NCBI GenBank assembly: GCA_003999685.1
Contig: CP021220.1
Location: 1,860,001-1,924,000 of the forward strand
Reading direction: 5' to 3'
Source of the DNA: Taiwanofungus camphoratus
Lineage: Eukaryota > Basidiomycota > Agaricomycetes > Polyporales > Taiwanofungaceae
Length of the DNA stretch: 64,000 nt
A program made the position numbers and the translations under genes. The notes beneath the pieces were generated by a model that had not been told where the DNA came from, searched no databases, and was given only the letters and a program-made list of their open reading frames with translations. Position 1 is the stretch's first letter, and each line of letters begins with the position of its first letter. Shown here one piece after another: positions 31,109 through 43,667 of the stretch.

Positions 31109-32723
31109 ATGTATTCCTCAATGACCTCCAGCCCTCCCCTCAATTATTTCCAGCAGAGCCCAGTCCGCGGGCAGCTGGAGACTCCCGATGGTTACTCAAG
31201 AACCGGCTGGCGGTATCTACAGTGTACGGATACGCCGAATGAACTGAGGGTATGCGGGATTGTAGTGCATCTCGTTGGAAATTGTCGTAAAAGTGTTGGT
31301 CTCACAGGTGCTGTTGCCTCCGCGCACCGCTCTTATTTACGGCCAACTCCTCAAGACCGAGGCTGCTGAGCTCGCGAAGGATAGAAATGCCTCTTGGGAC
31401 CGAATCCTACAGATTCGCCATCTCAAGGACCGTATGATCCGTAAATGCCAGAGACTTGCTCGGGCGGAAGCACCGCAGCTTCTGGGGAAGCAAGCAGCGC
31501 GATCCATGTTCTTCACTGTGCATGCTCCTCCTGATTTCAGATTAAAGGAGATGGAGAGATGGTTCAGACTACAGGGTGCGGAGTTTGCCTATGATGTTGC
31601 GGAAGAACCTACCGCTCGTCGCTATTGCTGTAGTAAATATGGACCACCTCAGAGCCACAGCAGTCAGACCGCCCGTCGAGGGGCTCCACCCCACCGACTC
31701 CCGCCCCCGCCGTATACGGCTCCAGGTCGTGTACCATTGCGGCGGATGGATTCTTTGAGTCAGACAACTACCCTTCTCGATCCCTCTCCATCCCCTCCGA
31801 AACCGCAGGCCAGGCTGCAGTCAACGCGCGAATTTAAGACAGCCGGTCGTGTCCCTTCGGTAGCCAGGGAGCAGAAGGGCCACCATACTGCTATGGACTA
31901 CAGGAAGCCCATTCCACCTGTTGCTCGTATCCAGGCACGCCCAGCCCGCGCCCAAGCGGCATCGCCGGATCCCCTGCCCATACCCTTTCGCGCTCATGAC
32001 CCGGAAAAGGATGTGCTTGCTGTAACAGATTCCCCGTCCTTGCTCTGTGAAGAGCTCCTTGATTCCCCTACTCTTCCGCCTGCAAGCCCCATGCATGAGC
32101 AGCCACTGCTCCCGCCAAACGGACCGATATTGCCTACGATACATGAAGGCCCGGATGCACAAGATGACGATGCCGCACGTCCTGTTCCCCGACGGCGCAG
32201 CAGTCTCAAGAAATCCACCAGTATGAGTAGACTGAGTATGGCTAGTCAAACTAAATCTGTCGCGTGGGCTATGGATCGCGATTGGATTGAGCAGATGTCC
32301 CAGTATATGAAGGCGGCAACCGAAGCTGAAGTACTAGGTACATAGTCCGTAGCATGGAAGACTCTGGACTAATGACTTCATCCCAGGGCATGAACTCGAA
32401 GAAATCCGGGCTGAGTATCACGAGGAGATCAACGTCATGAAAGACCTATGTCGGCATGTCACTGATGCATCAGAGAAGATCCGTTTAGAGATGGAGAAAC
32501 TTCAGCGCAACGAGGAGGCTGTACGAAAACAGGAAAATAAACTTCTTTTCAGCATCGATAAACTCGACAAGAAAGAATCGCAATTCAGGGACAAGGGTGA
32601 GTTATATTTACTTCTGGACGACGGGCTTACACCAAGATTTCTGTAGTGCTCGCAGTGCTTGAAGAGTCAAAGCGAGTTGTTCAACTTTGCGACAAGAAAC
32701 GGGACATACATGAGATACAGTGA
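31109..32723 (+). CDS. Coiled-coil protein of unknown function
   Basis: Four exons (31109-31249, 31308-32337, 32387-about 32596, then from about 32647 to the stop at 32723) give roughly 485 residues. I recognise no domain. The N-terminal 120 residues are helical and basic (LLKTEAAELAKDRNASWDRI, HLKDRMIRKCQRLARAEA). The central part is a long disordered Pro/Arg/Ser region with a basic patch RPVPRRRSSLKKSTSMSR that resembles a kinase target. The C-terminal part, from WIEQMSQYMKAATEAEVL, is a predicted coiled coil (EEIRAEYHEEINVMKDLCRH, RLEMEKLQRNEEAVRKQENK). A cytoskeletal or scaffold role would fit but is a guess. Splice joins are consistent with GT-AG and keep frame throughout. Confidence 0.65.
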
Positions 32724-33117
32724 ATCGAATCAGGAGCCTGACCTGGATCATGTCTGCATCAACCCAGGAATAATATATTGTCATGATGGCACAACGGTTC
32801 TTTATAGATCATTTCGAGTTGCTATCTAGCTACCACGTTTGTTTTGCAGCTTCATGCTCCAAGTCTATCAACTGCCTAGCCAAACCCATATATCCTTTGT
32901 TTTGTACATACCCAGCATCGCTCTCCGAGTTTTTCATGTTGAAATCATGAGTGATTCCCAATAGCATACATGTATAATACAACCGAGCAAGTATTAGATG
33001 AAGTGCGTTCAATACTAGCCAGAATGATATAAATTATTCATAAAAGACGGAAGAGGCGTGTGTCACCAGACATAGGTATGGCAGCATAAGAGCTAAAATG
33101 CCAAAGATGTATCAATG
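32724..33117. other. Intergenic, convergent 3' flanks
   Basis: Between two convergent genes. Fairly A+T rich, with several TATA/ATATA runs. No coding signal. Confidence 0.45.
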
Positions 33118-35667
33118 TCATAGATAGTTTGCCCGTTTCCTTTTGGCCCATATCCACCACAACCGCACCCAGAACCCATACACCGCCAAAATCACAATTG
33201 AAACTGCAATGACGATAATGAACACGTCGTAACGAGTGCCGGTGAAACTGTTTGACGGTAGATGAACATTCAGGGAATTCAGTCCTTTTCACGTGTCTGT
33301 CAGATCATAAGTTACACCATCAAAATGACAGCCTACCGATCAACGTCTGCACGCAGAGAACCCCAAGACTGACAGTCGACAAAGTAACGAGAGCCGTGTC
33401 AGTTCCCGACTGAGCTTGGGAAAGAGACAGACGCAGGTGGGAAAGGTAAGTAGGATGCGACTGGCTGAGCACTCGTTCATAATGCGCTAGCGATTGTTGC
33501 AATGTCAGAATATGATCTAACCGTTCGAAACGTAGTGAGCGTTTTGCTCTTCATGCAATGGCGTAATAGACGACTATACCCTGAACATCTCCCATGTAGA
33601 TGTATACGTCTTGATCATGGTCATTCCCATGCCCCAAGCCCCATTCGCCCGTGGTGAGTAGTCGTTTCTGCAGCTGCGCCACCACTTCGGATTTGTGAGC
33701 CAGAAAGCGAGCCAAAGAGGTGACCAGTCTCCTCGCCCTCGCCATCCGATAAACAGTGCTTGCAGTGGCCTGAACAGGGGAACGCCTAAAAACGACCTGA
33801 AAATGGGCGCGCCAATGGCCTAGAGACCTCCTGAGACGACGGAAAAATAAAGGAAAACTAGCAGGAAGCGAAAACTGTATCTTCCGTACAACAGCTTTCG
33901 GAAACTCCTCCGTCTTTTCCGTCAACGTTAGCGTGCTTCGCTTGTCATCTTGTGGTTCGTCACATGCAACGATTTCCTCTGGTCTCTGGGCCATTTGCAT
34001 ATCTGCACTACTTTGCTCGGTTTCGGTACTTGTATTGTAGTCCGAAACCACTAGTTTTTCAATCTCATCAACCTCCTTCTCGATCTCCTTCAAGAAAGGG
34101 AAGAATGAATCGACGATGGAATCCATGATGCCGTGGGCGATCCAGTCTGGCAAACTATGAGAATATGCGTTCAGAAACGAAATGAAGATGGACAAACCCG
34201 AAGACATGTTGACGCTCTGTCCGAGCTTAAGTATCCTATTACGCACACGATCTACGTGTTCTGATGAAATTTTGAGCAACGATATTATATCGTCTACGAG
34301 GAAAAGATATACCCCCAACGTCTGCAAAATGGAACTAGAAAACCGTAAATATTGTGAATGTACTCAGTATCGTTGAAGAGGGAACCAACCGAGCATATGC
34401 CTTCGCGGAAGACAACCATATATACATTCACTTCACCAACGATACCCTCATCTGGCAATGAGGTTGATCCATCACGCGCACCGTGAAGAGAGCGCACTCG
34501 CTCTCGAGTCTTCTGACTCTCTACAGCTCGGAAAACAATAAAGTAATAGCCCAGTCTGGGAAATAGCTCTAATTTTTCGTGGGGATCCTGCTGCAAGATG
34601 TCTTCAAGCGTTAGTGGGTGCAAGTGCAGAAGCTGTCGAGACCAAGGCTGTCGGTTAATCCGTCATCTACCCGATGGACAAAGGCTTACCTTGCCAATGG
34701 CCCGCATGTCTTCCCAAGTCGGTGACGATACATCAACCCACCAAGCCTTCTCGTCTCTATCATGTTCGTTACGTAAAGGTAAGGTGGTCGATGCCTGCGG
34801 GGCGGCAGCCCCACTACTAGCCTTGCCTTTGCCCTTCTTTCCCCTCTGCCGTACCTGAGTGTCCGGAAGCGCAGATGTACCCTGAGTTATCGGGAGTTCT
34901 TCGGGTATCATGTAGTCGTGGTGAAGAGGCAAGGAGGGTAGCATATCCGGGAGAGCTGCATCCGACCGCGCCCGCTTCTTCCCAAGGTCCTTGAGCGCGG
35001 CGCTAAGGTGCGTTATGAGGAGGGGAAGAGAGTCTGTGTGCAAGACATGTCTTCTCTGACCATCGGATCCTGTAACCGTGGTAGTCGGTGTAACCCCAAG
35101 GTCCAAAGGATACGGCACATATAGGTCGAATGCTCGGGGAATATATCTCGATTCCTCACGGGCCCTGATCCGAGCAGCAATCTCCCGCTCCGATCGCTGA
35201 TTGTGAAGGTCCGCGAGCCTGAGCCGCCGTCTCCGTTTGCGGGCAGACTGAGACCTGGTCATCGTGACGATGGACAGGTCGGAGGAAGACGAAGAGGTCG
35301 TCAGAGAGGACGAAGAGGCCCATGCGCGTGCCCATTTTGCGATGGCATGCTCTACCACGGCCGAGATTGCTCCAAGGCGACCGCGGAAGGCAGATGAAGC
35401 AGACGAAGACGACGAAGACGACGTGGTGACAGACTCTAGTGAAGGCGATCTAGGAGGCGCCTGTTGTTCTCCACGATAGATGTCATGGTCGGCCTGCTCC
35501 TCAAAGGGCAGATGATCTACCCTATGGGAATCTGATACCAGTGCGATAGGTTCTGCGAGAGGAAGAAAATATGTGGAGGGTTCATTGGCAGTGGCCATGG
35601 CATAGTCCACGTCTGAGCCGTCTGGATCTAAACGCCTGGGTGCAACAAGGAGGCGTGCTGTCTGCAT
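33118..35667 (-). CDS. CorA-family divalent cation transporter with altered GMN motif
   Basis: A long cytosolic N-domain has Ser-rich stretches (about 35270-35450), then AWWVDVSSPTWEDMRAI, LLHLHPLTLEDILQQDPHEK, LELFPRLGYYFIVFRAV and EVNVYMVVFREGICSFHF, the alpha/beta core of CorA. EHVDRVRNRILKLGQ and DWIAHGIMDSIVDSFFPFLK build the stalk helix. TM1 is VTLSTVSLGVLCVQTLIG and TM2 is YDVFIIVIAVSIVILAVYGF. The signature at the end of TM1, normally GMN, reads NSLNVHLP, so Gly-Met is replaced. The start used is the first in-frame ATG (35667). Another ATG (MATANEPSTYF) lies 26 codons further in. The nearest relatives are fungal Mnr2/Alr-like or ZntB-like carriers. Ion (Mg, Zn, Ni, Co) and compartment (vacuole or plasma membrane) cannot be fixed. 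Confidence 0.85.
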
Positions 35668-35995
35668 CGAGGGCAAGACAGCCCTTGGAAATGTCTACCG
35701 TTTGGTGACCATGAGAAGGCTTGTTGGGAACAGAGCAAAATTGAAGCCCGCCGCGGCGTAAGACTGTGATTTTACTGGAAGAAAGTCCAGCCCCTTCCGT
35801 TGGTCCGCTTTCTCGCACGCTTGCTAGCGCCCGCTCAACCAACTTGTACCATCGCGAATAGCCAACAACGGCTTTTCAACGTCGATATTTCATATGCGTA
35901 CATCTCTATAGCAAACACTTCGTATGATCATACAGAACGGACAGTGATGGTAAATGTGAACATGGACCCAAGTCGGCCATACTGTCATCCTGCCA
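35668..35995. other. Short intergenic region upstream of the CorA-type gene
   Basis: Promoter of the transporter and 3' flank of RRP36, both on the minus strand. A frame running into the transporter start from about 35840 could be an extra 5' exon, but no supporting domain is seen. Confidence 0.4.
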
Positions 35996-37477
35996 TCATC
36001 CTAGTCGTTCCCGCTTGCCAGACCGTCGCCTGTCATCGTCAAAACCAACATGAGGTCGTTTTCTTGAAGGACCACCAGCTTCGCCTGGCCGTTCTAACGC
36101 AAATGGTCTTTTTTTCTTCTCCTTTTGGCTGTCTTTCTTCTGCTTCTTCTCGATCGCCTTTCTCACCGCACCTTTACCTCCATCTGCTGCGAGGTTCTCG
36201 TACTTGGCGCGTAGCAGCAGCTCCTTCTTGTCCGCTACAAGAGGCTATCAAATTTCACCGGATAGTGAAAGAGGATCAGCTTACACTTCTTCATGTACCA
36301 CGCCCCCTTGCCCTCTTTCCTCTTCTCTCGTTCCTGTCTTGCTATCTTGCTGAGCGCCTCTTCCTCGACCTTCTCGCGCCTATCTTTATTCACCATACTT
36401 TCAGCTCGCTTAACGGCCCTTTCTAGTCTTTGCACCTCCTGCATTCGCTCCTCCCGCAGGTCTCGGGGCGAAGATGCCAGTAACTTGCGAGCTCGTTTGA
36501 GATTTGCTTTCAGTGTTTTCATTTCCTCCGTATGCAATTCTGACAAGAAGCCATATTGTGAATGGAACTGCTTCGACGAGAATTCGCCTGCCAGAGGCAA
36601 AAAGCGTGGATCTCTAGGTATCTGTCGCCCGAATAAACATTCGGTGAGAAGCTCGTAGATAGCTCAGATTTTACGCACTATTTTTTCACCTTCCGTGGCC
36701 AGTTTCTTGCGAGCCACTGGCCTTTTAGACGTAACCTCCGTTGGGCTGGAAGGAAAGTGACCACTAAACCTATCATTCTATGTAAAATATGACAATGCCT
36801 ACGCGTGTTTGCTTGTGCGCTTCGGGATATCTTTTCTTGGCTTTTTGGCATCCTCTATCTCTTTGCCCTTGCCTTTGAGATCATATTTAGACGGCACCTG
36901 CTCTGTTTCGTCGTCGTCGTCACCAGACAGTTCCTGGTTATCGGATTGGTATTCTGATTCGCTGAGAGCACTAGCTTGCGTTAGAGCTCGCTGGGCTTTC
37001 CGCAACGCCCCGAATGGCAGTAATGCGAGATCCGCTGTCTAGGCGAACGGACAGAAAGTTACCTCTACGAGTGAATAGGATGGCGAGGGTGCGCACCAGA
37101 TGGGATGGCCCCTCTGCAGCGCTCGCATCATCGGAGTCACTGTCGCCCTCACTTGCACCGTCTAGCTCCTCGTCGTCCACCCACTGTGCGACTCGGGCTG
37201 CGTCAGCATCTACATCATCCAGATCCTGTTCAAGCCCCTGTTCCTCGTCAAAGCCGCTAGAAGATGCATCATACTTCCTTACGTCTTCTTCATCCTGAAA
37301 GTCAGAGTGGGATCCTGACTGGCCTTCTTCCTCGAAAATTCTGTGCCTATGCGCAGACTTGCCGCTGTTAGACTTTGAATTCGGACTTTGTTTTGTGACG
37401 GCCTTGTCTTGAGGAGCGGAGAGCGCAGTCCCGTTGGGAGGACGACGTCTAGAAGCTGGACGTGGTCGACGAGGCAT
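35996..37477 (-). CDS. RRP36: rRNA processing protein RRP36
   Basis: The N-terminus MPRRPRPASRRRPPNG is basic, and an acidic stretch (DLDDVDADAARVAQW, EGDSDSDDA) follows. After splicing come TADLALLPFGALRKAQRAL and SKYDLKGKGKEIEDAKKPRK, then KRPVARKKLATEGEKI. The RRP36 core is DPRFLPLAGEFSSKQFHSQ, GFLSELHTEEMKTLKANLKR and ERMQEVQRLERAVKRAESMV. Next are WYMKKSDKKELLLRAKYENL and a Lys-rich tail ending KRERLG. The conserved motif RDPRF and the KK-S-x-KK-E-LL segment are diagnostic. Family role: nucleolar, part of the SSU processome, needed for early 18S pre-rRNA cleavages. Four introns. Divergent from the FMN reductase at 37863. Confidence 0.92.
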
Positions 37478-37862
37478 GTGAGTTCAACTAGAGTCTCCTC
37501 CAGATGGCGGATTTAGAGTGGGAATAAGCGCCCATGCTACGCATCGCAGATCTGGATCTGCCCTTGCAGCAACTCGGGCACAGAACAAGTGCTCACCCTT
37601 TTATCTCTCGTTTGTTTCAGCCTTTCTGGCAAAAACATTTCACTATTACTGCCTGTCATGGCGGGTCGTCGGACTGAAATTTACTAGCGCTGTCATGACG
37701 AGGACCTCCAGTGTGTGAGGCGACCTGTTAGCTTTCGACTAATAAGCTTATCAAGGCGTGATGTCGCAACTGCGCTTTCGGTGCCGACAAAGCGACTCAT
37801 TGAACATAGCCGCAGGATTGAGTATTGAAGTTCATACACCAACACACCATTGAACCCTCCAC
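37478..37862. promoter_or_regulatory. Divergent promoter of RRP36 and the FMN reductase
   Basis: 385 bases between two diverging ATGs. Nothing coding. No clear TATA box at a useful position. Confidence 0.4.
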
Positions 37863-38492
37863 ATGCCTAAAATTGCGCTCATACTTGGGAGTGCTCGCAC
37901 TCCCGGCAACGGCAAAGGTCTTGCATCGTGGTTGACACCTATCATCGAGAGTCGTCTCAATCCTTCTCAAACCGTTGAGACCGACTCGTATCACCTTGTC
38001 CTTGTTGACCCGAATAGCCCTCCACATCCCCTCGGGCCCGTCACTGACGGAACGAAAATGCCTGTCCAGATCCGTGACCCTGCCTTGTACGCCTCTCCCG
38101 CCGTGCGCGACTGGAGCGCATTCGTCTCCAGTTGCGCCGGGTTCGTCATCCTCACTCCCCAGTACAACTGGGGAGTCCCAGGAGAGCTTAAGAACTCCTT
38201 CGACCATCTTTACTGGGAGTGGCGAGACAAGCCTGTGCTGCTCATCACCTACGGTGGACATGGAGGCTCCAAGTGCGCTGTCCAGTTAAGAAACATGCTT
38301 GGGGGGGCGTTCAAGATGCCCCTCGTCAGCGAGTCAGTTGAAATAACGCTCCCCGAGCACTATATCAGCGGCGATGAGCGTGTACCAACCAATGGGCAGG
38401 TCCCTGACTTCCTCCAGCCATACGAGCTATCCCTGCACGAGGCAGCGGATGAATTAAGGCGACTACTTTCAGCGCCGTCTACAATACCCTGA
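37863..38492 (+). CDS. NADPH-dependent FMN reductase, flavodoxin-like
   Basis: A single uninterrupted frame of 209 residues, the only intronless gene in the window. It starts MPKIALILGSARTPGNGKGL, with the phosphate-binding loop of NADPH-dependent FMN reductases (GSxRxxxxG). The flavin-binding loop is in ILTPQYNWGVPGELKNSFDH, then LYWEWRDKPVLLITYGGHGG contains the second isoalloxazine loop (YGGHGG). Expected activity: two-electron reduction of flavin or quinones using NAD(P)H, cytosolic. Length is normal for the family. Absence of introns among intron-rich neighbours could reflect retroposition or late acquisition, but base use looks like the neighbours. Confidence 0.9.
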   Translation: MPKIALILGSARTPGNGKGLASWLTPIIESRLNPSQTVETDSYHLVLVDPNSPPHPLGPVTDGTKMPVQIRDPALYASPAVRDWSAFVSSCAGFVILTPQYNWGVPGELKNSFDHLYWEWRDKPVLLITYGGHGGSKCAVQLRNMLGGAFKMPLVSESVEITLPEHYISGDERVPTNGQVPDFLQPYELSLHEAADELRRLLSAPSTIP

Positions 38493-38644
38493 CGGCCGAT
38501 CAATATGCGTAGACAGACCGCCCTGTGCGTCTGCACTCTCTACACCTTTGAATCTGGGAAACCTAAGCTCTTTTTCTTTTCAGCAAAACTTCTCATAAAG
38601 ACCGTTATCATCAGTGTCATTACAAATCGTTAGAAATATGTACA

Positions 38645-41600
38645 CTAGACTGTTTTCACCCGATGCCTGTTGTCTGACAGATCCGACGCCGATGGATCAT
38701 CAGCATCCTCAAGAAGCACATAACGCCCATTCTTCAACTCGGCATCGAGGGCCAAACCCTGCGACGGTGTGCCCGATCTCCAGAGCGGACTGAGCCCAAA
38801 CCAGACCGGTATTTTGGCCAGTAGAGGGCGATGTTTGCGTTTCGTCTTTCGCAAGGGATCCTCCAGAATGCCCTCCCATCTGTAGAGTGGTCGAGCCCGA
38901 ATCGACCCATCATCATAGTCCGTTCCTCCTCCGATCCCAAGCATAGATGGTTGCACAAGAGTCTCAGCATCAACCTCTTCCATGTCTAGTTCTGATTCGC
39001 CGTCTCCTAGGTGGAAGATAATAGCCTAGGTGCAGATGCTCAGTACAGCTCGGATCACGCTAATATTGACATGAACATACGCCGTCAGTTCCGTGGAAAA
39101 CAATGTCGTTCATTCGTAGATACATTTTATTCAGGAAGCCAGCGTAAAAGAAATCGCCCCACTTCGGCACCTTATGTAGCAGACCACGTTGGGTCAAGAA
39201 CGCTTCTAAAACGGCGCGTGGTAAAGGCGTATAGGCAATTGAGGTAGGGTAATGCGGATTGAAGTCCGAGGCATACTTCCGCATTGCACTGATAGTATCA
39301 TAATTTCGTCGCCACAAGTCATCCTATAATGGAGTCATTACAGCATGATAGCCAGATCGCGCACGACTCACCCAGAAAATATACCACCACGTAGCCAGGG
39401 CCGAATTTGAAACAGCAGAGAATCGTGCATAACTGATCTCAAAGACCGTTTCGTTGTTCACCACCAGCTCACGGACTCGTAAGTCGCGTTCTGACTTGAG
39501 AATGGTCTGAGCAACGTCTACGGCACTTTGGGGCTGGTCGTAGACAGATGTAAGTGATCGGTAAGTCAGAGTGTCTTCCTTCCAGAGACACTCCCATCGA
39601 CTATGGTGGCGATAGCCCCGAAGAACGGCTTCTACATGTGGCAGTCGCTCAGCAATGATTTGCTCGTTGAGGGCAAAAAAACGAGCGAGTGGTTGCGTAA
39701 GGTCGTAATCGTCGGTGAGGCCAATAAGCGACCCATCAGCTTTGACATTCTTGGCATACGTCAACTCAACTGTGAAACCACTTCCAAGGTCGACGCCTTC
39801 CCAAAGCAATCGCCCACTGCGCTTGATATTGAGGACACAACTCCGGTAGTGGATCGATGTCTGAACACCATAGCGCCGCCCACAACAGCACCATGCTTCA
39901 CGACTACCGACGTACTAGACGGAGATTCATTAATCAGTGTTCCGTGGCTGGCGTGCATCGCCGCTTACTCTTGTATAGTCGTATGGCCAAGTGACAAGCT
40001 GACCATCCAGCGCTCGCAATGCTATCCGTATTTCCCGTTTCCGCTGGATATGATGACTCGAATTTTGAGCAACATACAGTTCGAATTGTGAGGCTTCTTG
40101 TAGAACCCTAAGGGAACCGCTATCGTAGTGAATGACCTATGGGCGCCAAAGTTAAGTCTTACTTGCACTTTAGAGGCGATTCGGGACATTACCAAGGTAG
40201 GTGGAAACGGGATCCACCAAGCGTTTCCAAAGAAATTGGTACAGTTGGGTATAGGCGCGGCTGGTGGCTTCCAGTAGCAATCGGGACCAATGAAGTGGTT
40301 CTGAATTGCCTCTTCCAAGTGTCGGATGCGAGCATGCTCAGGACCTGACATTAGACCGACTGCTGTATAATAGGCGACTGATCCTATTTCACGGAGGATC
40401 TGGCACCCGGGTTAGCAGGATGTTCTGGACAAAAAAGTAACCAAGATTACCTTCAGATTTTCAACGAGCCTCTCACCAGGGGTGCCCGCGAAGTTGAGCA
40501 GGTATGGCGGGTATTCGTTGTCTCGAGCTTGCTTGAACTCCATAGCCTGCGTCTTGGGGATCTCACAATCAGGGCTAGTCAAGACAAGCGTCGTGATGGC
40601 TTCTTGCCATATCCTCCGTTTTGTGTGCGGAGACGAAGAGGAAATATCAACGCTATGTGATAGCATGAGGCAAGTAAAATTGTGTTTGAGGGAACGGATT
40701 CTCACCGAGGAGAGAACATATCAATGCCTTGGATGATCGATCAGCGAAACAGTAACATGAAAGTACATTTGACGTACTGAAGTCGACACGACGAGCTAGC
40801 CCTGCCGTATACATTAGAAATTCCCAATACACAATGCATCAAAAACCCCACTTTTCACAACACGACGCATCACGTCCATGTCGATGATTGTGAAATCTAA
40901 CATATCCTCGTCTATGAGCAAAAGCAAGCATGAGCACAAGCATAAAAACATACAAAGGCTCAATCCATAAGTTACTATATATATTCTGCAGAGCAAATTA
41001 GGGTGCCACGGCACGGGGGTAATCGTCCGACTCACGCATAAAGGACTACGCCATTGAGAATTTTTTGGCCAGGTATATCGAGGGCGACTCCCAATGCAAT
41101 AGCCGAGGTTAGTACATAATTCATCCTCGAGGTCCACTCGCTGGCATTGTTGACGGGATTTAGGAAGGGTGCAAAGACACATTGAAATATGAAGTATACG
41201 AGCATGGCGATGACTAGAATGATTTGACGCGCAACCTGAACGCCAGAGCGCGAAAGCGAACGAAACAAACAGTTGTCAGGATCAATAACAGCAGTTGTAA
41301 GAAGTGTGGTGAGCTTTGCGAGGAGAAACATAGATTCATATGTTGCCCAACCCCTTCGAAAACCTGGAGAGAAATCATTCTCAAAAATACAACTGACGGA
41401 AGCCATAAGTTTGTATACCGTTGTAAAGAAAACACAATGGATTACGATCCCGATCCAACAGACGTTGATATTCGCGATTCATATCACTCCGACTTCTTAG
41501 GACACCTAGTTCGGTATAAGGATCAACGACTGGTGCAACGGTTCGTATAGTTCGATAAAGATGGATCGGGAACCAGACTGTCAACTTTGGACCCGGCTGA

Positions 41601-43231
41601 CGTCAGTTCAGTTAATGACTAAGTGTTTCGTCGTACATACCCAGAGAAAACATATTGTAGCTAATATGACGATCACTGGTGCATAATTGATTTCATTGAG
41701 TTCCATTGTCGTGGTCCAACAAAAGTCCAAGGGTGCACGATATTGGTCTGAGGGACCTAGCACTGGAACTGATGGTGGAAACGATGTCGCATTGATATAC
41801 GGATTTGGGACAACCCAAAGGTCATCCGACCAAACCAAGACGTGAACTGCCATGGTACTGAGAGGCAGGTATATGACCGTCAGGAGGAAACTGACGATCA
41901 CGGCCGCCCAGGGATTCTTAGGGTATTCAACTCGTTGTTGCCCCTCAGGAATACTTAGTGAACGGCATTGACGGGTGACGCGATGAAAGTAATACAAGAG
42001 AATCCCAGATATGACCATAAAAATGATCAGTAACACGAGCGACTCTGTGAGCGTAGATGCAAAATTCAATGCGAGTATATTTGGTCTATTAATCTGTCAG
42101 CGAAAATCATGAGGACAGAGCACGAGGTACACACATCTTGACGAGAAATAATGTCCGCCATTTTCCATCTTGATTTGAATTATGGGATACTGGCGACACC
42201 ATGAATTTCTACAGCAGCCCACAATAAAGGCTAACCGCTCACCAAGGGTGTTCAAGATTAGCGCAAATATTTGAAGGGTATCGAACAAGCCATGAACACT
42301 GTAAAATGAAGCTAAAGCGCTAGATCCCTTTGATTTTCCGTCTTAGTAAATCCTTCGTGGTGAACATACGATATGTATAACGTACAGTGACGCCCAGCAC
42401 TATACTACAAAGGGCGGAGAATATGGAATCACGGTTCTTCCATCCTGGTGCTATCCGGGAATTATGCTCCAAATCTGCGAGTGTCTTGCCGGAAGAAGCC
42501 AATCGATCCATGGGAGCGAACATCTTAACATCCGATTCCTTCCCCTTCCCCTTCTCCTCGCCTCGTACACAGGGAAAAGACACGATTGGTAGCGACGAGA
42601 TGTACTTGTCTAGTGTGGGAAGTGACAAAGGTGGAGCCTTGCGCGCAAAGACAGCTGACGCAGGTACAGGAGTATGAGAGCCGCGTTTCCACGATAGAGG
42701 CACAAGAGTTGCTGGAGGTGACAAATGTTTCTGTATGACGGCTGAGGAGGATGGGATTGATGATGGTCCGCCTTCTTTATGGTAATCTGTCGCACTAGAA
42801 GCCATGATAGTCGCTGACTTTAACCCAACATGAGCCGATGGAAGTAACACGTTCACTTCTGCTGTCGCGGACCCCGCCTTGCTCGCAGATTTCCCAAACC
42901 ATGAAAATGCACGATCTGACCTGACACGCAACGTATTCAGATCCAATCGACCGGTTGCCGTTAACAGCTGGTCAGTCACGTCGGCAGAGTCCTCTTGCGC
43001 GTTCAAAGTGCTGTAAACGTCATGGTACGTCTTATGAAGATCATAAGAGGGAAGATCGTCCATGTCGTCCGTGCCGCTCGGTTCTCGCCGTCGTAGAAGA
43101 GGATGAGGGTTCAAGCTGATTTGAGTAGAAGAAGGTACTTCATCAGGGGATGGCGACTGGACTTTCTCGGAGTGGAGATCATTTGCTGTGGGCACGTCGC
43201 TTCGGACAGGATTCGAGCTCGCCGTAGGCAT
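38645..43231 (-). CDS. Very large polytopic membrane protein, function unknown
   Basis: About 1,150 residues in at least twelve exons. It starts MPTASSNPVRSDVPTANDLH at 43231. The first ~300 residues are disordered. The first membrane part reads IFSALCSIVLGVTGSSALAS and HGLFDTLQIFALILNTLG. Further spans include ESLVLLIIFMVISGILLYY, AAVIVSFLLTVIYLPLSTMA, YAPVIVILATICFLW, QIILVIAMLVYFIFQCVF and TSAIALGVALDIPGQKILNG. The second half is soluble: RRVDFSIDMFSPR, KRRIWQEAITTLVLTSPDC, LLNFAGTPGERLVENLK, FFGNAWWIPFPPTLVMSR, VDLGSGFTVELTYAKNVK, ALATWWYIFW, DDLWRRNYD-type text, then MRKYASDFNPHYPTSIAYTP and GGGTDYDDGSIRARPLYRWE. I know of no function. The text is highly constrained (many Trp, Pro and Gly in fixed phrases), so it is probably widely conserved in mushrooms-forming fungi. 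Individual splice sites are hand placed. Confidence 0.75.
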
Positions 43232-43667
43232 TTCGGATGAATAGGTCTCACAGTGATCGAATAGTTCAGCTATGACGGTGAGGGGCTGAGCGCCTGACTT
43301 CGGAGGATTTGACCTTCCAGCCAGTACCAGGAGAACTGAGCAGTCCAAGGGGACTGTTCATGTCAGGCTAGTATGTCACTACTTAAATATCATTGTACGG
43401 CAGGACGACCTCTGAATCAGGCACGTGCGATCGTAGCACATTCAGATCGAATTACCGCGTAAGGAAATTGCAGCTTCAGTAGCAACTTTGGCGGCGAAGT
43501 TCCCCCGAGATAACCGCAGTGGCCCGAGCTATCTAATATGAGCCTGATAGAGGTTCTTGTGGCATTGTCATCCATGTTCTATTACTATATTTCTAGACAA
43601 TTATATCGCATTATAAAGATCCTGCCCTGTCGCACTTGAAGCAGGAAAGATTGGTGCTCACTGCTAC
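43232..43667. other. Intergenic upstream of the large membrane protein gene
   Basis: Promoter side of the large membrane protein and 3' flank of the DUF2235 gene. No coding signal. Confidence 0.45.
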
